Assembly: GCA_036924285.1 (NCBI GenBank)
Contig: JAYKYS010000008.1
Coordinates: 19,515,001-19,579,000, forward strand
DNA from: Asterella californica
Taxonomy: Eukaryota; Streptophyta; Marchantiopsida; Marchantiales; Aytoniaceae
Direction: 5' to 3'
DNA length: 64,000 nt
The notes under the pieces were generated by a model. The model ran no database searches, was not told where the DNA came from, and saw only the letters and a program-made list of their open reading frames with translations. A program made the translations under genes and the position numbers. Positions 36,777 through 47,000 of the stretch are shown here, piece by piece (position 1 is the first letter of the stretch; each line of letters opens with the position of its first letter).

Positions 36777-38740
36777 AAGTCCTCACAGTATAGCTTCCAC
36801 TCTCAGAAGACGAATCTAGTCTTCCAGAAGACAGCTATTCCGTCTTCCGGGATTCTAGCAGTGCTTCCTAAATAGCTCTCGTCTTCCGAGCTATATCTAA
36901 CCAATCCTAACTAAGCAAGGCCTCGAATGGATTACCAAGAAGACAACCCACCTTGCATTACATCCTACTTCCTAACAGAAGATCAAGATATGCAAGAAGT
37001 AGAGTATATGAAAGGTTCAGAAGATGGTTGCGGACTCCTGCGGTGACAGTGGCCTCTAGGAAGACTCCCGTGACAGCTTCCAATTCAACAACGTTCTCGG
37101 AAGACCTCCCGAAGCCAGGCTTCCCTTCACTGGTCTCACCTGTCTTCTTCTTCCTACGCGCAATCTATCCTCACAACAGACTCAAGACATTTGCACTCTG
37201 TTCTTCTGACTTCTCACCTCTCATACACACTCAGAAGAAGTTTGCTGCATGACGAGAAGACATGACCCTCGACCATTCTCTCCGGATTCTGCCAGCAATA
37301 CTTCTCACAACTCTCTTCTAAGTTCGGGAAGAAGAAGGAACGGCTGCTATGGGTCGGACAGAAGAGACCCGAAATGGACCCTCACGTCTTCTCGCTCATT
37401 TTACCAGCCTTTCAGTCTTCTAGTCTCTCTAGGAAGATGTGGAGTTGAGAAGCTTGGAAGACCGGGAGGCACAGGCCTAGTTCCCGAGTTCCAACTTCTC
37501 GAAATAACACAACAACTCACCACACCACTCAGGCTTCGTACCAAGTCTCTCTAAACACAAAAGCAAAGCAAATCCACTCTTGATACGAATTGTGTTCAGT
37601 CGACTTCCGAAGACAGTCTTCCGAAGATGTGTTCCGAAGACAATCAAGTTCAAGAAGCGTCTTCCGAAGATGTTCCCATCTTTCGAATCGTCTTCTATTC
37701 CAAGTTTCGGGGGTAGAGAGGTAGTAGGGTAGAGAAATTGATAGTTGGGTTCGCCAATTTGAAGACTAGGGGTAGGGAAGCTCGAATTGAGCTCGGGAAG
37801 AAGCAAGGAGATATCTTGACAGAAATTGGGCAGCGCTTCCGCGCCCAATGTCTCAATAGGAAAGATGGGGGGTGAGGTAATCGATCAGGCTGCCTGCACA
37901 CAATCAAGGAAGCGCGGGGAGTACCAGACAATGGCGAGAAGAAGTGGGAAGGAGAAAGAACAGGGGAAAGAACCTCCACAGTCTTCTTCGGCTCCCGAGT
38001 TGCCTTCGACCTCCGCGCGCTTCTGGCTCTTGTACTAGCTTCCAATGCGACTCCTCTCGAATGCGCCTGCTGTCAATTTCGGTCCACACCTCGATTCTAC
38101 TTTCGCTTCTACTCGCCACTCTCCACTGTCAACTTCCCGGAAGCTCCACAAAAATGCCTTCGCTCTCTCTGCTGTTTGTGCTCCCGCAATCCGATTTCAC
38201 CCTTCGCCTAGCTGCCAACGTACTCTCTACTACCTCGATGTCTTACTCGATTCCTCTCTCAATGCTAGCTCGAAGTTCACTCTCTCAATCGATCTTCTTC
38301 AGGTGCACTGTGCTGCGGGAAGTTGGAAGGTGGCTAATGTGCTTCCTCACGCATCTTCCCCGCAGATTAGGGGTTCTCGTCCTTGGTGTCTTCCTGACCT
38401 ACCTACCTATTCGGTGCGCTCCAGTAGGTACACCTACTGTCTTACCCGAAAACTCGTGGTTGATCCTTCGCGGTCGCTGTCTTCTGGAAGATAAGTGTCT
38501 TCCGCCGTCTTCCCATCTTCTGCCGTCTTCTCATCTTCTGAAGACGCAACTGAGAAGATGATCTTCCGAAGACGGTCGTCTTCTGAAGAAGTCAACTTCT
38601 TATTACAAACAGCTCTTAAGATCATCTTCCTACTAAGGAAGTCGTAATCTTAAGTAACAACGCTTCTTCAGTTATACAAACAAGTCATTATCCTTAAAAA
38701 TTTCAAAAATTCGTGCATCCTGTAATTTGTGGGCACCACA
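36777..38740 (-). other. X 5' noncoding block, copy A
   Basis: About 1.96 kb, collinear with 50147-52098 and 52104-54059. It starts on the minus strand with TGTGGTGCCCACAAATTACA and is crowded with GAAGAC/GTCTTC words, especially 37606-37693 and 38480-38585. No conserved gene was seen; open frames shift between copies. Confidence 0.65.
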
Positions 38741-39006
38741 TCTTCCGCGCTTTTTCCTTGGGGAAAAGATGCAGAAACAACTTCGCCAGAAGTCGCTTCT
38801 TCGGCTCCCGGTAAGACTCTATCTTCCAACCGTTCCTCCCCTGCCTGTCTTCCACGAAAAGGCAGGTGGTACTCCCAGGCACATGCCATGAACTCACAAT
38901 CCTAGGTAAGATCTTCTTCTCGTACCAATATCCTCGGTTCTCGGTCTTAGGCATGTGAAACGCTTTACGCCACCAGTCTTCAGTCCAGGAAGACGGTCTT
39001 TCCCGA
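38741..39006 (-). pseudogene. X gag-like gene, middle piece
   Basis: Encodes on the minus strand, in one open frame, TENRGYWYEKKILPRIVSSW and EPKKRLLAKLFLHLFPKEKA, matching X1 but without the X1 frame shift. The upstream half continues at 49893 on the other side of the gypsy insertion. It ends abruptly at 38741 against the terminus of the inner X copy. Confidence 0.75.
39003..39006. other. Target-site duplication of the young gypsy, left
   Basis: CCGA directly before the LTR start TGTCGTATTG; matched by CCGA at 49893-49896. Only four bases match (TCCCGA left, CCGAGC right), whereas 5 bp is usual for gypsy elements. Uninterrupted X sequence at about 33877-33905 supports a simple insertion here. 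Confidence 0.7.
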
Positions 39007-39499
39007 TGTCGTATTGTACATAAGTCTATACAGTGAAAAGTATTGCAGAGAGATTTTTTTTCTATATTGTGTAAAGGAAGCTGCCCTGCAACTTAACAAG
39101 CTAGGCAGGAGCTAAGCTGGGGCTATGCTTGACAAGCTGCCCCCTAGCTTGGGTTGGAATATCACCCCTAAAGGAGTCAAAAGACACCAGAATGCAAAGC
39201 TCGACGAGGAGAGCGACCTCATGCTTCTAGTTTTGACAGAAAGTGTTTTAAGCAATAGTTAGTACGAGTTTTAGGCTGTGAAATATGTGAAAGAGGGAAA
39301 TCCGTCGATTCTGGTTCGTGACTCGAACTCAGAATCGGATAACGTGAGCGTGTAGGTGTTCACAAATACTATAGTTTTGACTCCTTGTTCATTAAAAATG
39401 GAGTTGTATAGAGAAGTTAGTGTAGGAAAGGCTAGTGAAGATTTTACAAAAAAATTTCTTCAGGTAAACATATGTACAAAAGTTTTTACCTTTTTGAAC

Positions 39500-39582
39500 G
39501 GAACCAAAGGCCATCCCAGTGATAGGGCGCCTGCCTAGGAGGGAAGTGGTCTCAGGATCAATCCCCCCTGGCCTCTGGTTCC
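39500..39582 (+). other. tRNA-like module in the 5' LTR
   Basis: A 13-bp terminal stem with one mismatch (GGAACCAAAGGCC against GGCCTCTGGTTCC) encloses CCCAGTGATAGGGCGCCTGC, which resembles a tRNA D-arm/A-box segment, and 30-odd bases later GGATCAATCCC, which resembles the B box GGTTCRANYCC. The layout is that of a tRNA-derived SINE head or Pol III promoter captured in an LTR. T- and anticodon-stem pairing is poor, so it is not a tRNA gene. The 3' LTR has the same module at 48141-48223. Confidence 0.5.
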
Positions 39583-39704
39583 TATTCCGGCATGTTGGCC
39601 TCCTGGAAGGGAGTCTATGTTGGATATGCAGCCACGTCCTGCATATCTAGGGGCGGGAGACCGGTATCTCCCTTAATCGTGGGCTTCCTGACCTAAGCCT
39701 CCGC

Positions 39705-39835
39705 ATGCCATCCTGAATATACTATGGGAGATACCTGGTGTGCATATGGGGGGGCTGTGAGCCCTGTGGGGCAGCCTCATAAGTGTTGGGGCTTCGGCCT
39801 ACATTGGATGGCTTGTAGTATATTCAGGGTGGCAT
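39705..39835. repeat. 20-bp foldback inside the LTR
   Basis: Arms 39705-39724 and 39816-39835 pair with one mismatch (ATGCCATCCTGAATATACTA against its complement) around a 91-nt G-rich loop. It is repeated in the 3' LTR at 48346-48476. It may be an RNA structure in the retrotransposon transcript or a trace of an older insertion. Confidence 0.65.
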
Positions 39836-39959
39836 CAAGATGGCATCGAGGGCACGGGAAACTTTTGCTGATTATTAAGTACGCATAAGGATAGCAAGGG
39901 AACAGCTTTAGCAGGGGCCTTAAAACTGAAGCGGAAGCGGATATTTTTCTGAGAAATGT

Positions 39960-40535
39960 TTCTTAGAGAGCTTGAAGCGAAAGATTGAAGCGGAAGATTA
40001 CAGCGGAAGCGGAAAACTACAGCGGAAGTGGAAGATTACCGCGGAAGCTTGAAGCGGAAGATTACAATGGAAGCGGAAAACTACAACGACAGCGGAAGAT
40101 TACAGCGACAGCGGAAGCGGAAGCGGAAGATTACAGCGGAAGCGGAAGATTACAGCGGAAGCGGAAGCGGAAGATTACAGCGGAAGATTACAGCGGAAGC
40201 GGAAGCGGAAGATTACAGCGGAAGATTACAGCGACAGCGACAGCGACAGTGGAAGATTACAGCGACAGCGGAAGCGGAAGCGGAAGATTACAGCGGAAGC
40301 GGAAGCGGAAGATTACGTCGTTGTAGTATAGTGGAGCGACAGCGGAAGCGGAAGATTACAGCGGAAGATTACAGTGGAAGCGGAAAACTACAACTACAGC
40401 GACAGCGGAAGCGGAAGCGGAAGATTACAGCGGAAGCGGAAGCGGAAGGTTACGTCGTTGTAGTATAGTGGAGCGACAGCGGAAGCGGAAGATTACAGCG
40501 GAAGATTACAGCGACAGCGGAAGCGGAAGCGAAAG
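39960..40535 (+). repeat. GCGGAAGATTACA minisatellite in the 5' LTR
   Basis: Built from AGCGGAAGATTACAGCGGAA words with interspersed GCGACAGCGG runs and two GTCGTTGTAGTATAGTGGAG interruptions. The 3' LTR version (about 48601-49088) is 89 bp shorter, which accounts for the whole LTR length difference. Confidence 0.9.
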
Positions 40536-41342
40536 GAAGAGAATTAGAGTTAAAAAGGGGGTCATCGATAAGGACAGCAGGGGGGCAGCTTAGCTAGGGC
40601 CCTACTTCTGATAAGTGACTGCGTTTATAAGGACAGCAGGGGGGCAGCTTAAGCTGGGGCCTTAACTTTTAGGTTATTTACCTGCGGCGACTTGGGATCG
40701 GGGACAGTTTTTGCAAGGGAATGTTTTTTTGGAGAGAGCTGAAGCGGAACACGCAGGAGAAGCTAAGAAGCTGGGGAAAGATCAAATTGGGGACAGATTG
40801 AATTGAGAGATCATCGTAGGGAGAGGGGCAGGAGTTTTAAGCTTGGACGTTGTCCAATAGACTGTACGGAGGAGAAATTACTCTCAAGAGGCAGTTTTAT
40901 TGTGAGAGATCGTTTGAAAATCTACGGAGGACTTTTGATCGACGCATGATCAAATTCCTGAGAGTTTCAGTTGGGGCAAAGAGAGGAATAAGATTTAGGG
41001 GTCCGAATTTCACTATTAGGTTCGGATTGAGACGTACTGGGTAGACTTTTGGCTTGACGGGTGAAGAGAGGTGCGCAGGAGAGGAAGAGAGAGATTTTCT
41101 GTACAGTTGGAGAAATTGGTGGTGCAGACGACACTATAATAAAGTTATTTGGATCTTGAGAGACCTATCTGTGTACCCAAGGTGTGTTTGAGTGCTTGTT
41201 TTTGTAATTGGTGGGCACAAGAGGCTGTGATTTTGGAGATCTCATTGTCGGCAGCAACCTATTTTCCTTTCTGGTCGTTTTTCTCTGATCGGTCACAGTC
41301 AGGAGGTCCGCCCTCCCCAAGAAAGACTCTCAACTCGACATC

Positions 41343-41360
41343 TGGTGCTTCCACTGAGAG
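41343..41360 (+). promoter_or_regulatory. Primer-binding-like site
   Basis: TGGTGCTTCCACTGAGAG begins two bases after the 5' LTR, where minus-strand priming sites lie, and starts TGG as needed to pair with a tRNA CCA end. I cannot name the tRNA from memory. Confidence 0.55.
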
Positions 41361-41402
41361 CTATTGGGGTGATTGATTTGGAGAATTGACTGAATTGAGA
41401 AG

Positions 41403-44003
41403 ATGGATCACAGTGCTGCCGTACAAGGTGTAGTTGCTGCTCAAGGTGCTCCTGTTCAAGGGACTCCTGGTCAAGATGGAATTGGATCTCAAGGAGGGCC
41501 TACAGCGATTCCAACAACAACACAGCCTGCTGTAGACACGTCTCAGATTCTTCAGGCGTTGGCTGCCTTGATTCAGCAGCAGCCTGTAATTGGGGGAGCT
41601 GAGCAGAAGTCCACAAGAGCATTACAAGCAATTGTTGGTCGGTGTGGACGATTTGATGGAAGAGATGTTACTAGGTACCTACGGGAGTATGTGGGTGAGA
41701 TGGAGTTGGTCAGGGCACCTGAAGTTGAGGTAATTCTAAGCTTTGAGTTGACTGTTGTCCCTGAACTGAGAGAGAAGGTGAGAAATTTACAGAGAAGACA
41801 TCTAGGTGGGTGGACTTTGTTTGAGCGTGCATTGAGAGAAGAGTTTCTAGAAGAGGACTCTGAAAGAGTCACCAGAAGAACTCTCATGGACTGGATAGAG
41901 CGTCAGCCTGGACGTTCCATGGGATTGAATGAGGTAATTCGTGAGTTTGAGAAGAGATACTCTCAGCTTTCTGGTCTAGAGAAGTTGACGCTGGATGCTA
42001 GGAAGACGGAGTTGTTCTTGGGGGCTCTGGATGAGTTCACAGCAGATAGGCTTTGTTTCATGTTGGCTGATCGAGGGACTGAAGGGGGAGTTACATCTGA
42101 TTGGAGGAGAGTGGAAGAAGCAGTATCTACCCTTGCTAGGCAACGTCGTGGTAGGATGGTGTTACAGCTAGAAACCTTACTAGAGCAGCAGAGAGTAGCT
42201 CCTCCAGTTCATGTAGCTCCTCCTACAATACCTCAGGCACCTATAGTGGTTCCTCAGGCACCTATAGTGGTTCCTCAAGCACCTATAGTGGTACCTCAAG
42301 CGCCTGTAGTATCTAATCCAGCACAGAGAGGACCTAGACAGCAGCAGCGACCTGTTGAGAATCGAAATCAACATAACTTGATAGAAGAACTCACTCAACA
42401 GCTGAGAGATTTGAGGGTTGAGATGGCAGACCTGAGGAGAGACCAACGACCAGTTGCACCAGGTGCTCGACCTATAGGAGGAACCTTTACCAGGAGATGT
42501 ATTTGGTGCGACAGTCCAGATCATCTCAGAGGAGACTGTCAAGACTTGGCGGTTGCCTTGCGAGAGGGCGTAGTCAACTATCAGAATAACAGGTTGTACT
42601 TAACCGCCACAGGGCAGCCTCTGAACACGTATTTTGGGAGAGGAGGAATGAGGAGTTCTCTTCCAGCACTTACTGGTGCGAATACTACAGCGATGACTGC
42701 GGGTTCTGCAGAGGCTGATGTGTATACTGGGAGAGTTGAGGTACGCTCTAATCCAACTATGGTTGAGCAGGCTGTTGAGGTTCCGGTTGAAATGATGAAG
42801 AGAGGTGCTGAAAGCATTAGGAGAGCTACTGGATGGAGAGACCCAGTGGATGCAACTTCTATTCGAGCATTTTTAGAAGCGAGCAGTGAACAGGATGCCA
42901 TGATGGAAGACAAAAGAAGACGAGACGCTTCTGATTTAGATGCAGGAGTACCAGAGGACAGTGACCGTCGGAGGGTTACGAGGAGGAGAGCAGCGGAACC
43001 ATCACCATCTGTACCAGCTGGTAGATTTCCTGCTGCAGAGGATATACCTTCTACCTCTACAGCTCCACCACCTGCAGTAGATCCTATGGAAGGTGTACAA
43101 GATTTGCCACAGGAGCCTACTGCTGCGGATAGAGTGCGAGGGAAAAGGTTTACAGCACAGGAAAAGGGGAAAGCTCCAGCTTACAAGTTAGCGGCAGACA
43201 TTGAAACAACAACAGACTTGCGTGCTGTTCTGGAGCAACGCATTTTGGATGCTAGAGTTGAGTTTACTCTTCGTGAAGTGCTTGGTATCGCAAAGAGAGA
43301 GTTTCATGAGTTGATAATAGACATCATGAAGAGAAAGAGACAGGTGGTGTTGACTGAACAAGTGAGTAGTCAGATGGTTGGAGTAGTAGATGCTATTGGT
43401 GTTGATCCGTTCAGAGGTGATAAGTATGAGGCATGGGTTGCTGGTCCTGCTGTTATTGAGAATGAAGATGAAGAGTATGAGGAGGATATGTCAAGCGCGG
43501 ACAGCGATTTCAAAGAAAAGCACTGGGCAAGAGCGACAACTGAGACGCAGGTTCGACTTGGGGGACTTTCTGAGCCAGTACCTGCACTTGTGGATCACGG
43601 GTCGGAGATCAACATCATTTCCAAGGAGGTGTATGAGAAGGGGCAGTGGCCAATCGAAAGAAATCATGGTTGGGTACTCCGTGCAGCAAATAATCAGAAG
43701 GGTGAGTTATACGGAGCTTGTCCTAATATGCGTGTGAAGATTGGAGATGTAGAGGTTGATCAGCATTTCTTTGTACAGTCGTCTGCCTCCTATCCTGTCA
43801 TACTGGGCCAACCATACATCACCGCTGTTCGAATGGAGACAAAGGTGATGAACGATGGGTCTCATTATGCCAGAGTTCGGAGTCCTGATGACAAGTACTC
43901 AGTACAGTTTTTAACGGTTCGTTCAAGACATGAACGGAACCGACAAACCCTTAGAGATTCTCAGACGAAGAGATGTAAGGGTTTTCGCAGTTCACTCCTG
44001 TAG
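41403..44003 (+). CDS. Gag-protease polyprotein of the young gypsy
   Basis: 866 residues from ATG at 41403. Residues about 80-260 form a helical capsid-type region. Four to five tandem PIVVPQA units lie at about 278-302. A CCHC zinc knuckle occupies 366-379 (CIWCDSPDHLRGDC, exact CX2CX4HX4C) and would bind the RNA genome. A charged linker follows, then a retropepsin-like domain with PALVDHGSEINIIS (catalytic Asp731) and, downstream, SYPVILGQPYI. The active site reads D-H-G instead of the usual D-S/T-G; I believe this is a lineage trait, not a defect, because everything around it is conserved-looking. The stop at 44001-44003 lies six codons after a GGGTTTT slippery site, so most ribosomes would make this product and some would continue into the polymerase. 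Confidence 0.92.
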   Translation: MDHSAAVQGVVAAQGAPVQGTPGQDGIGSQGGPTAIPTTTQPAVDTSQILQALAALIQQQPVIGGAEQKSTRALQAIVGRCGRFDGRDVTRYLREYVGEMELVRAPEVEVILSFELTVVPELREKVRNLQRRHLGGWTLFERALREEFLEEDSERVTRRTLMDWIERQPGRSMGLNEVIREFEKRYSQLSGLEKLTLDARKTELFLGALDEFTADRLCFMLADRGTEGGVTSDWRRVEEAVSTLARQRRGRMVLQLETLLEQQRVAPPVHVAPPTIPQAPIVVPQAPIVVPQAPIVVPQAPVVSNPAQRGPRQQQRPVENRNQHNLIEELTQQLRDLRVEMADLRRDQRPVAPGARPIGGTFTRRCIWCDSPDHLRGDCQDLAVALREGVVNYQNNRLYLTATGQPLNTYFGRGGMRSSLPALTGANTTAMTAGSAEADVYTGRVEVRSNPTMVEQAVEVPVEMMKRGAESIRRATGWRDPVDATSIRAFLEASSEQDAMMEDKRRRDASDLDAGVPEDSDRRRVTRRRAAEPSPSVPAGRFPAAEDIPSTSTAPPPAVDPMEGVQDLPQEPTAADRVRGKRFTAQEKGKAPAYKLAADIETTTDLRAVLEQRILDARVEFTLREVLGIAKREFHELIIDIMKRKRQVVLTEQVSSQMVGVVDAIGVDPFRGDKYEAWVAGPAVIENEDEEYEEDMSSADSDFKEKHWARATTETQVRLGGLSEPVPALVDHGSEINIISKEVYEKGQWPIERNHGWVLRAANNQKGELYGACPNMRVKIGDVEVDQHFFVQSSASYPVILGQPYITAVRMETKVMNDGSHYARVRSPDDKYSVQFLTVRSRHERNRQTLRDSQTKRCKGFRSSLL

Positions 44004-44045
44004 AGCGGGAAGACAGGGGTGTAGAACCTACTGTTGAGGTCCCGT
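43979..44045 (+). promoter_or_regulatory. Probable -1 ribosomal frameshift signal
   Basis: The heptamer GGGTTTT (43979-43985) is read G GGT TTT in the gag frame, matching X XXY YYZ. The -1 frame has a stop (TAA 43976-43978) immediately before it and is open from GGG onward to 47602. After a 7-nt spacer, CACTCCTGT (43993-44001) pairs with ACAGGGGTG (44013-44021), 9 bp with one G-U. Loop bases CGGGA (44006-44010) can pair with TCCCG (44040-44044), giving an H-type pseudoknot. The gag stop codon lies at the base of the stem. Every part fits known retroelement signals; efficiency is untested. Confidence 0.8.
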
Positions 44046-47000
44046 CGGAGTTGGAAGCGAGACATGTACAAAGGTCTGGAGACAAGTGCGGTGTACAGAG
44101 TTGGCAGTCCGGAATGCTGATGTTTGAGGCAGATGGCTGGAGTCGATTTACAAGAGTTGAAGATATGAGGAAAAATACAAAAAGATGGATGGTGAACCAG
44201 GTATCAGAGTTGTGGCGTGTAGGAGTTCTACCTGAAGACGAAGTAGTTTCTGGCTTGTTTGAAGAGTTTATGTCTGTACAGTCAGTTATTGGTTGGTTAG
44301 TCAATGTGAGTAGATTGATGGAGGGGGAAAATAGTGTGGTGGTGATCCCTATCCACTCTCGATGCATATATGAGGAGATTGCTACATACATGCAGTTCTT
44401 TCCTCATCCGATGCAGAATAATGAAGGGAGAGAAGCAAGTTGTTGGTGTGCACTCCCTCAAGAAGCAGATGTCCATGCGAAGTACAAATCTGTACTGAGA
44501 AAGGTAAGACCGGTAGCAGCTCAACTACCTGCTAACTCCCAACAGCAAGTACAGTTAGTAGGGACTGAGCCTATATTGCGTGATCATAGACGAGTAGGAC
44601 ACCAGTTTACTGAGAAGACATTGAAGGAGCTCCAGATAGGAGGGAGTGATTTCTTGACTGAGGACAAGAAAACCGTGTTTGAGCAGATGATAGTGAAGCA
44701 TGGTAAAGCATTCTCTTTTTCAGCAGAGGAGATAGGTTGTGTGGACCCAAAGGTTATAGCGCCTATGGTTATATTCACAATCCCTCATGTGTCTTGGGAC
44801 TTGAAACCGATCCCAGTTCCTCGTGCTTTGTTGCCTAAGCTCATCGAGTTGTTGAAAGAGAAGGTACAGATAGGGATACTTGAGCCGTCTATGGGGCCAT
44901 ATTCTAGCAGATGGTTCACTGTACCCAAGAAGTCAGGAGCTTTGCGTTTTATTCAAGACTTACAGCCTGCGAATAACATAACCATACGTAACGTTGGGAC
45001 GGGTCCTGTGATTGAAGAGGTAGCAGAGGCATTTGCAGGGAGAGCTATTTATTCGATAGGAGATCTATATTCTGGTTATGATCAGTTCCAGCTGGCTGTG
45101 GAGAGTAGAGATTTAACTACTATGCGTACGCCCCTGGAATTAATGCGGATGTGTACTCTTCCGCAAGGAGCGACCAACTCGGTGGCTCATATGCAGAATG
45201 CGATGCATAAGGTACTGAGGGAGTTTGTGCATGATGTTACCATTCCGTTTCTAGATGATATTCCTATAAAGGGTTGCGCGGTTGAAGACAAGAATGAAGC
45301 AGTACTTGCAAATGGATGTAGAAGGTTTGTTACAGACCATATCAGGGATGTAGAACGTATCTTGACTCGACTGGAGGAGGTGCATCTCACCCTGTCAGGA
45401 GCTAAGTCCAAGTTTGGTGTGTCTGAGATTTTAGTGGTTGGACATCTGTGTGGTGCTTTTGGAAGGCGACCAAACCCTGAGAAGGTTGAAGCTATAGCTA
45501 GGATGGCAGACTGTAAAAATATCACGGAGGTTCGACGCTTTCTAGGTGCTTGTGTATTTTATCGTTTATCCATTCCTCATTATGCCCATGTTGCTGAGCC
45601 TTTGTATGCATTATTGAGGAAGGGTAAGAGGTTTGCATGGACCTCAGTCCATCGAGAAGCTATGAATAGGCTGAAGGAGGCTCTACAGTCTCCACCTGTT
45701 CTAAGAAGAGTAGACTACGGATGTGGGAGACCTGTCATGGTCACAGTAGATACTAGTCCAAAGGCGATTGGCTGGGCAATAGGTCAAGATGATGCGGATG
45801 GTATGCGGTTTACCTCTAGGTTTGGAGCTAAGATCTTGACAGACAGGCAACGAGATTATCCTCAGGTGAAGCGTGAGTTGTGGGGAGCGGTGACAGCGAT
45901 GAAGACAGACCGTGAGTTTTTGATTGGTGCTCATGTAGTTCTAGAAACGGATTGTCTACCTCTACTAGGCATGATATCCAACTGTAGCACGCCAGACATA
46001 GCGATGTTACGTTGGATTGCCTATATTAGAAGTTTGAATCCAGAGCTGAAGCATATAAAAGGAAAGGAGAATATGGTCGCAGACATGTTATCAAGAGCTC
46101 GATTTGTAGACGAGGATGTCATGATTTCAGAAGCTGAGGAAGAGGAGAGAAAGGATACTCAGTGTCAGGTTAATCGACAGGTTACGAACTTGGAGCCGTT
46201 GATGTTTAGAGAGGAGCTTTACACAGGTAGACTTCGTGACATAGGGTATTATCTGAGCTTGTTGGAGAGGCAAGAGAGATGGAGTAAAGTAGAGTTCAGA
46301 GAGATAAGGAAACAAGCTTACAACTATCTTCTGCATGATGGGTATCTTTGGAGACGGCCACAGAGGAGAGATGGGATGTTCATACGAGTAGTGGACGATC
46401 TGCAGACTAAGCAGCAACTAATGAAAGAGTTCCATGATACCTTATGGGCCGGACATCGAGGGATTTGGGCTACCTACGTCAAGCTGAAGGAAAGGTATTG
46501 GTGGAAAGGTCTATACCAGGATGTGATGAACTACGTCAGTTCCTGCTTGCATTGCCAGTTCTACTCAAAGATGCGGTATAGGGACGGTCTCGTGCCAACT
46601 TATCCACCTTGCATTCACTTTCAGTGGGTTCTCGACTTGGTGGTGATGCCTCTGGGGTTATGGGACATGCGATATTTGGTTCTGGCTCGTGAGGATCTCT
46701 CCAACTTTGTAGAAGGGCGAGCCTTGAGGACAAAGACCACAGAGGGGATATGTAAGTTTGTTCTTGAAGATATTATTTGTAGATATGGGTCTGTAGGAAG
46801 GCTACGGGCAGATAGGGGAGAACTACGTGGTACGGAAGCGAAAGAGTTTTTTGCTCGGTATGGTGTGAAGCTCAAGCTTACTACTGCGATGAATCCAGAG
46901 GGGATTGGCAAGAGCGAACGAGGACATCCATCAATAGTTCAGGCTTTGGTGAAGGCGTGTGATGGTAAGCATAGAGAGTGGCCTAGGTTACTCCCTTTTG

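Larger units (their letters stand above)
34141..38740 (-). mobile_element. Internally deleted or recombined X copy
   Basis: Has both X termini (TGTAGTG at 34141, CACCACA ending at 38740) in 4.6 kb: 5' block 38740 to about 36777, leader, then a direct jump near 36740 into the coiled-coil part of the gag-like gene, then the 3' block. The N-terminal gag region is missing. Its flanks do not match (AGTCC left, TCTTC right); the AGTCC belongs to the larger insertion. The simplest reading is an internally deleted X inserted into the gag-like gene of another X, followed by recombination between their parallel 3' regions. Confidence 0.65.
39007..41340 (+). repeat. 5' LTR of the young gypsy
   Basis: Starts TGTCGTATTGTACATAAGTC and ends CTCTCAACTCGACA. 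It holds, in order: an AAGCTAGGCAGGAGCTAAGC-type palindromic patch, a tRNA-like module (39500-39582), a 20-bp foldback (39705-39835), a variable minisatellite (about 39960-40535), two GGACAGCAGGGGGGCAGCTTA repeats near 40570 and 40630, and TATAATAAA at 41135-41143 that may serve as TATA box or poly(A) signal. Confidence 0.93.

Noticed and set aside
36777..38740. X 5' block as a roughly 1.96-kb LTR
   Set aside because: It appears three times and can be read as TG...CA, but both TSD-bounded X insertions have it at only one end, and the other end is a different sequence.
39500..39582. Functional tRNA gene
   Set aside because: T-stem and anticodon-stem pairing fails; kept only as a tRNA-like module.
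39985..40540. Long frames of ITAEAEDYSGSG-type repeats as a protein gene
   Set aside because: All frames of a 6-bp-like repeat are open; the block lies in an LTR and changes length between LTR copies.
39955..40540. CRISPR-like array
   Set aside because: Repeats are contiguous short words without unique spacers; eukaryotic minisatellite.
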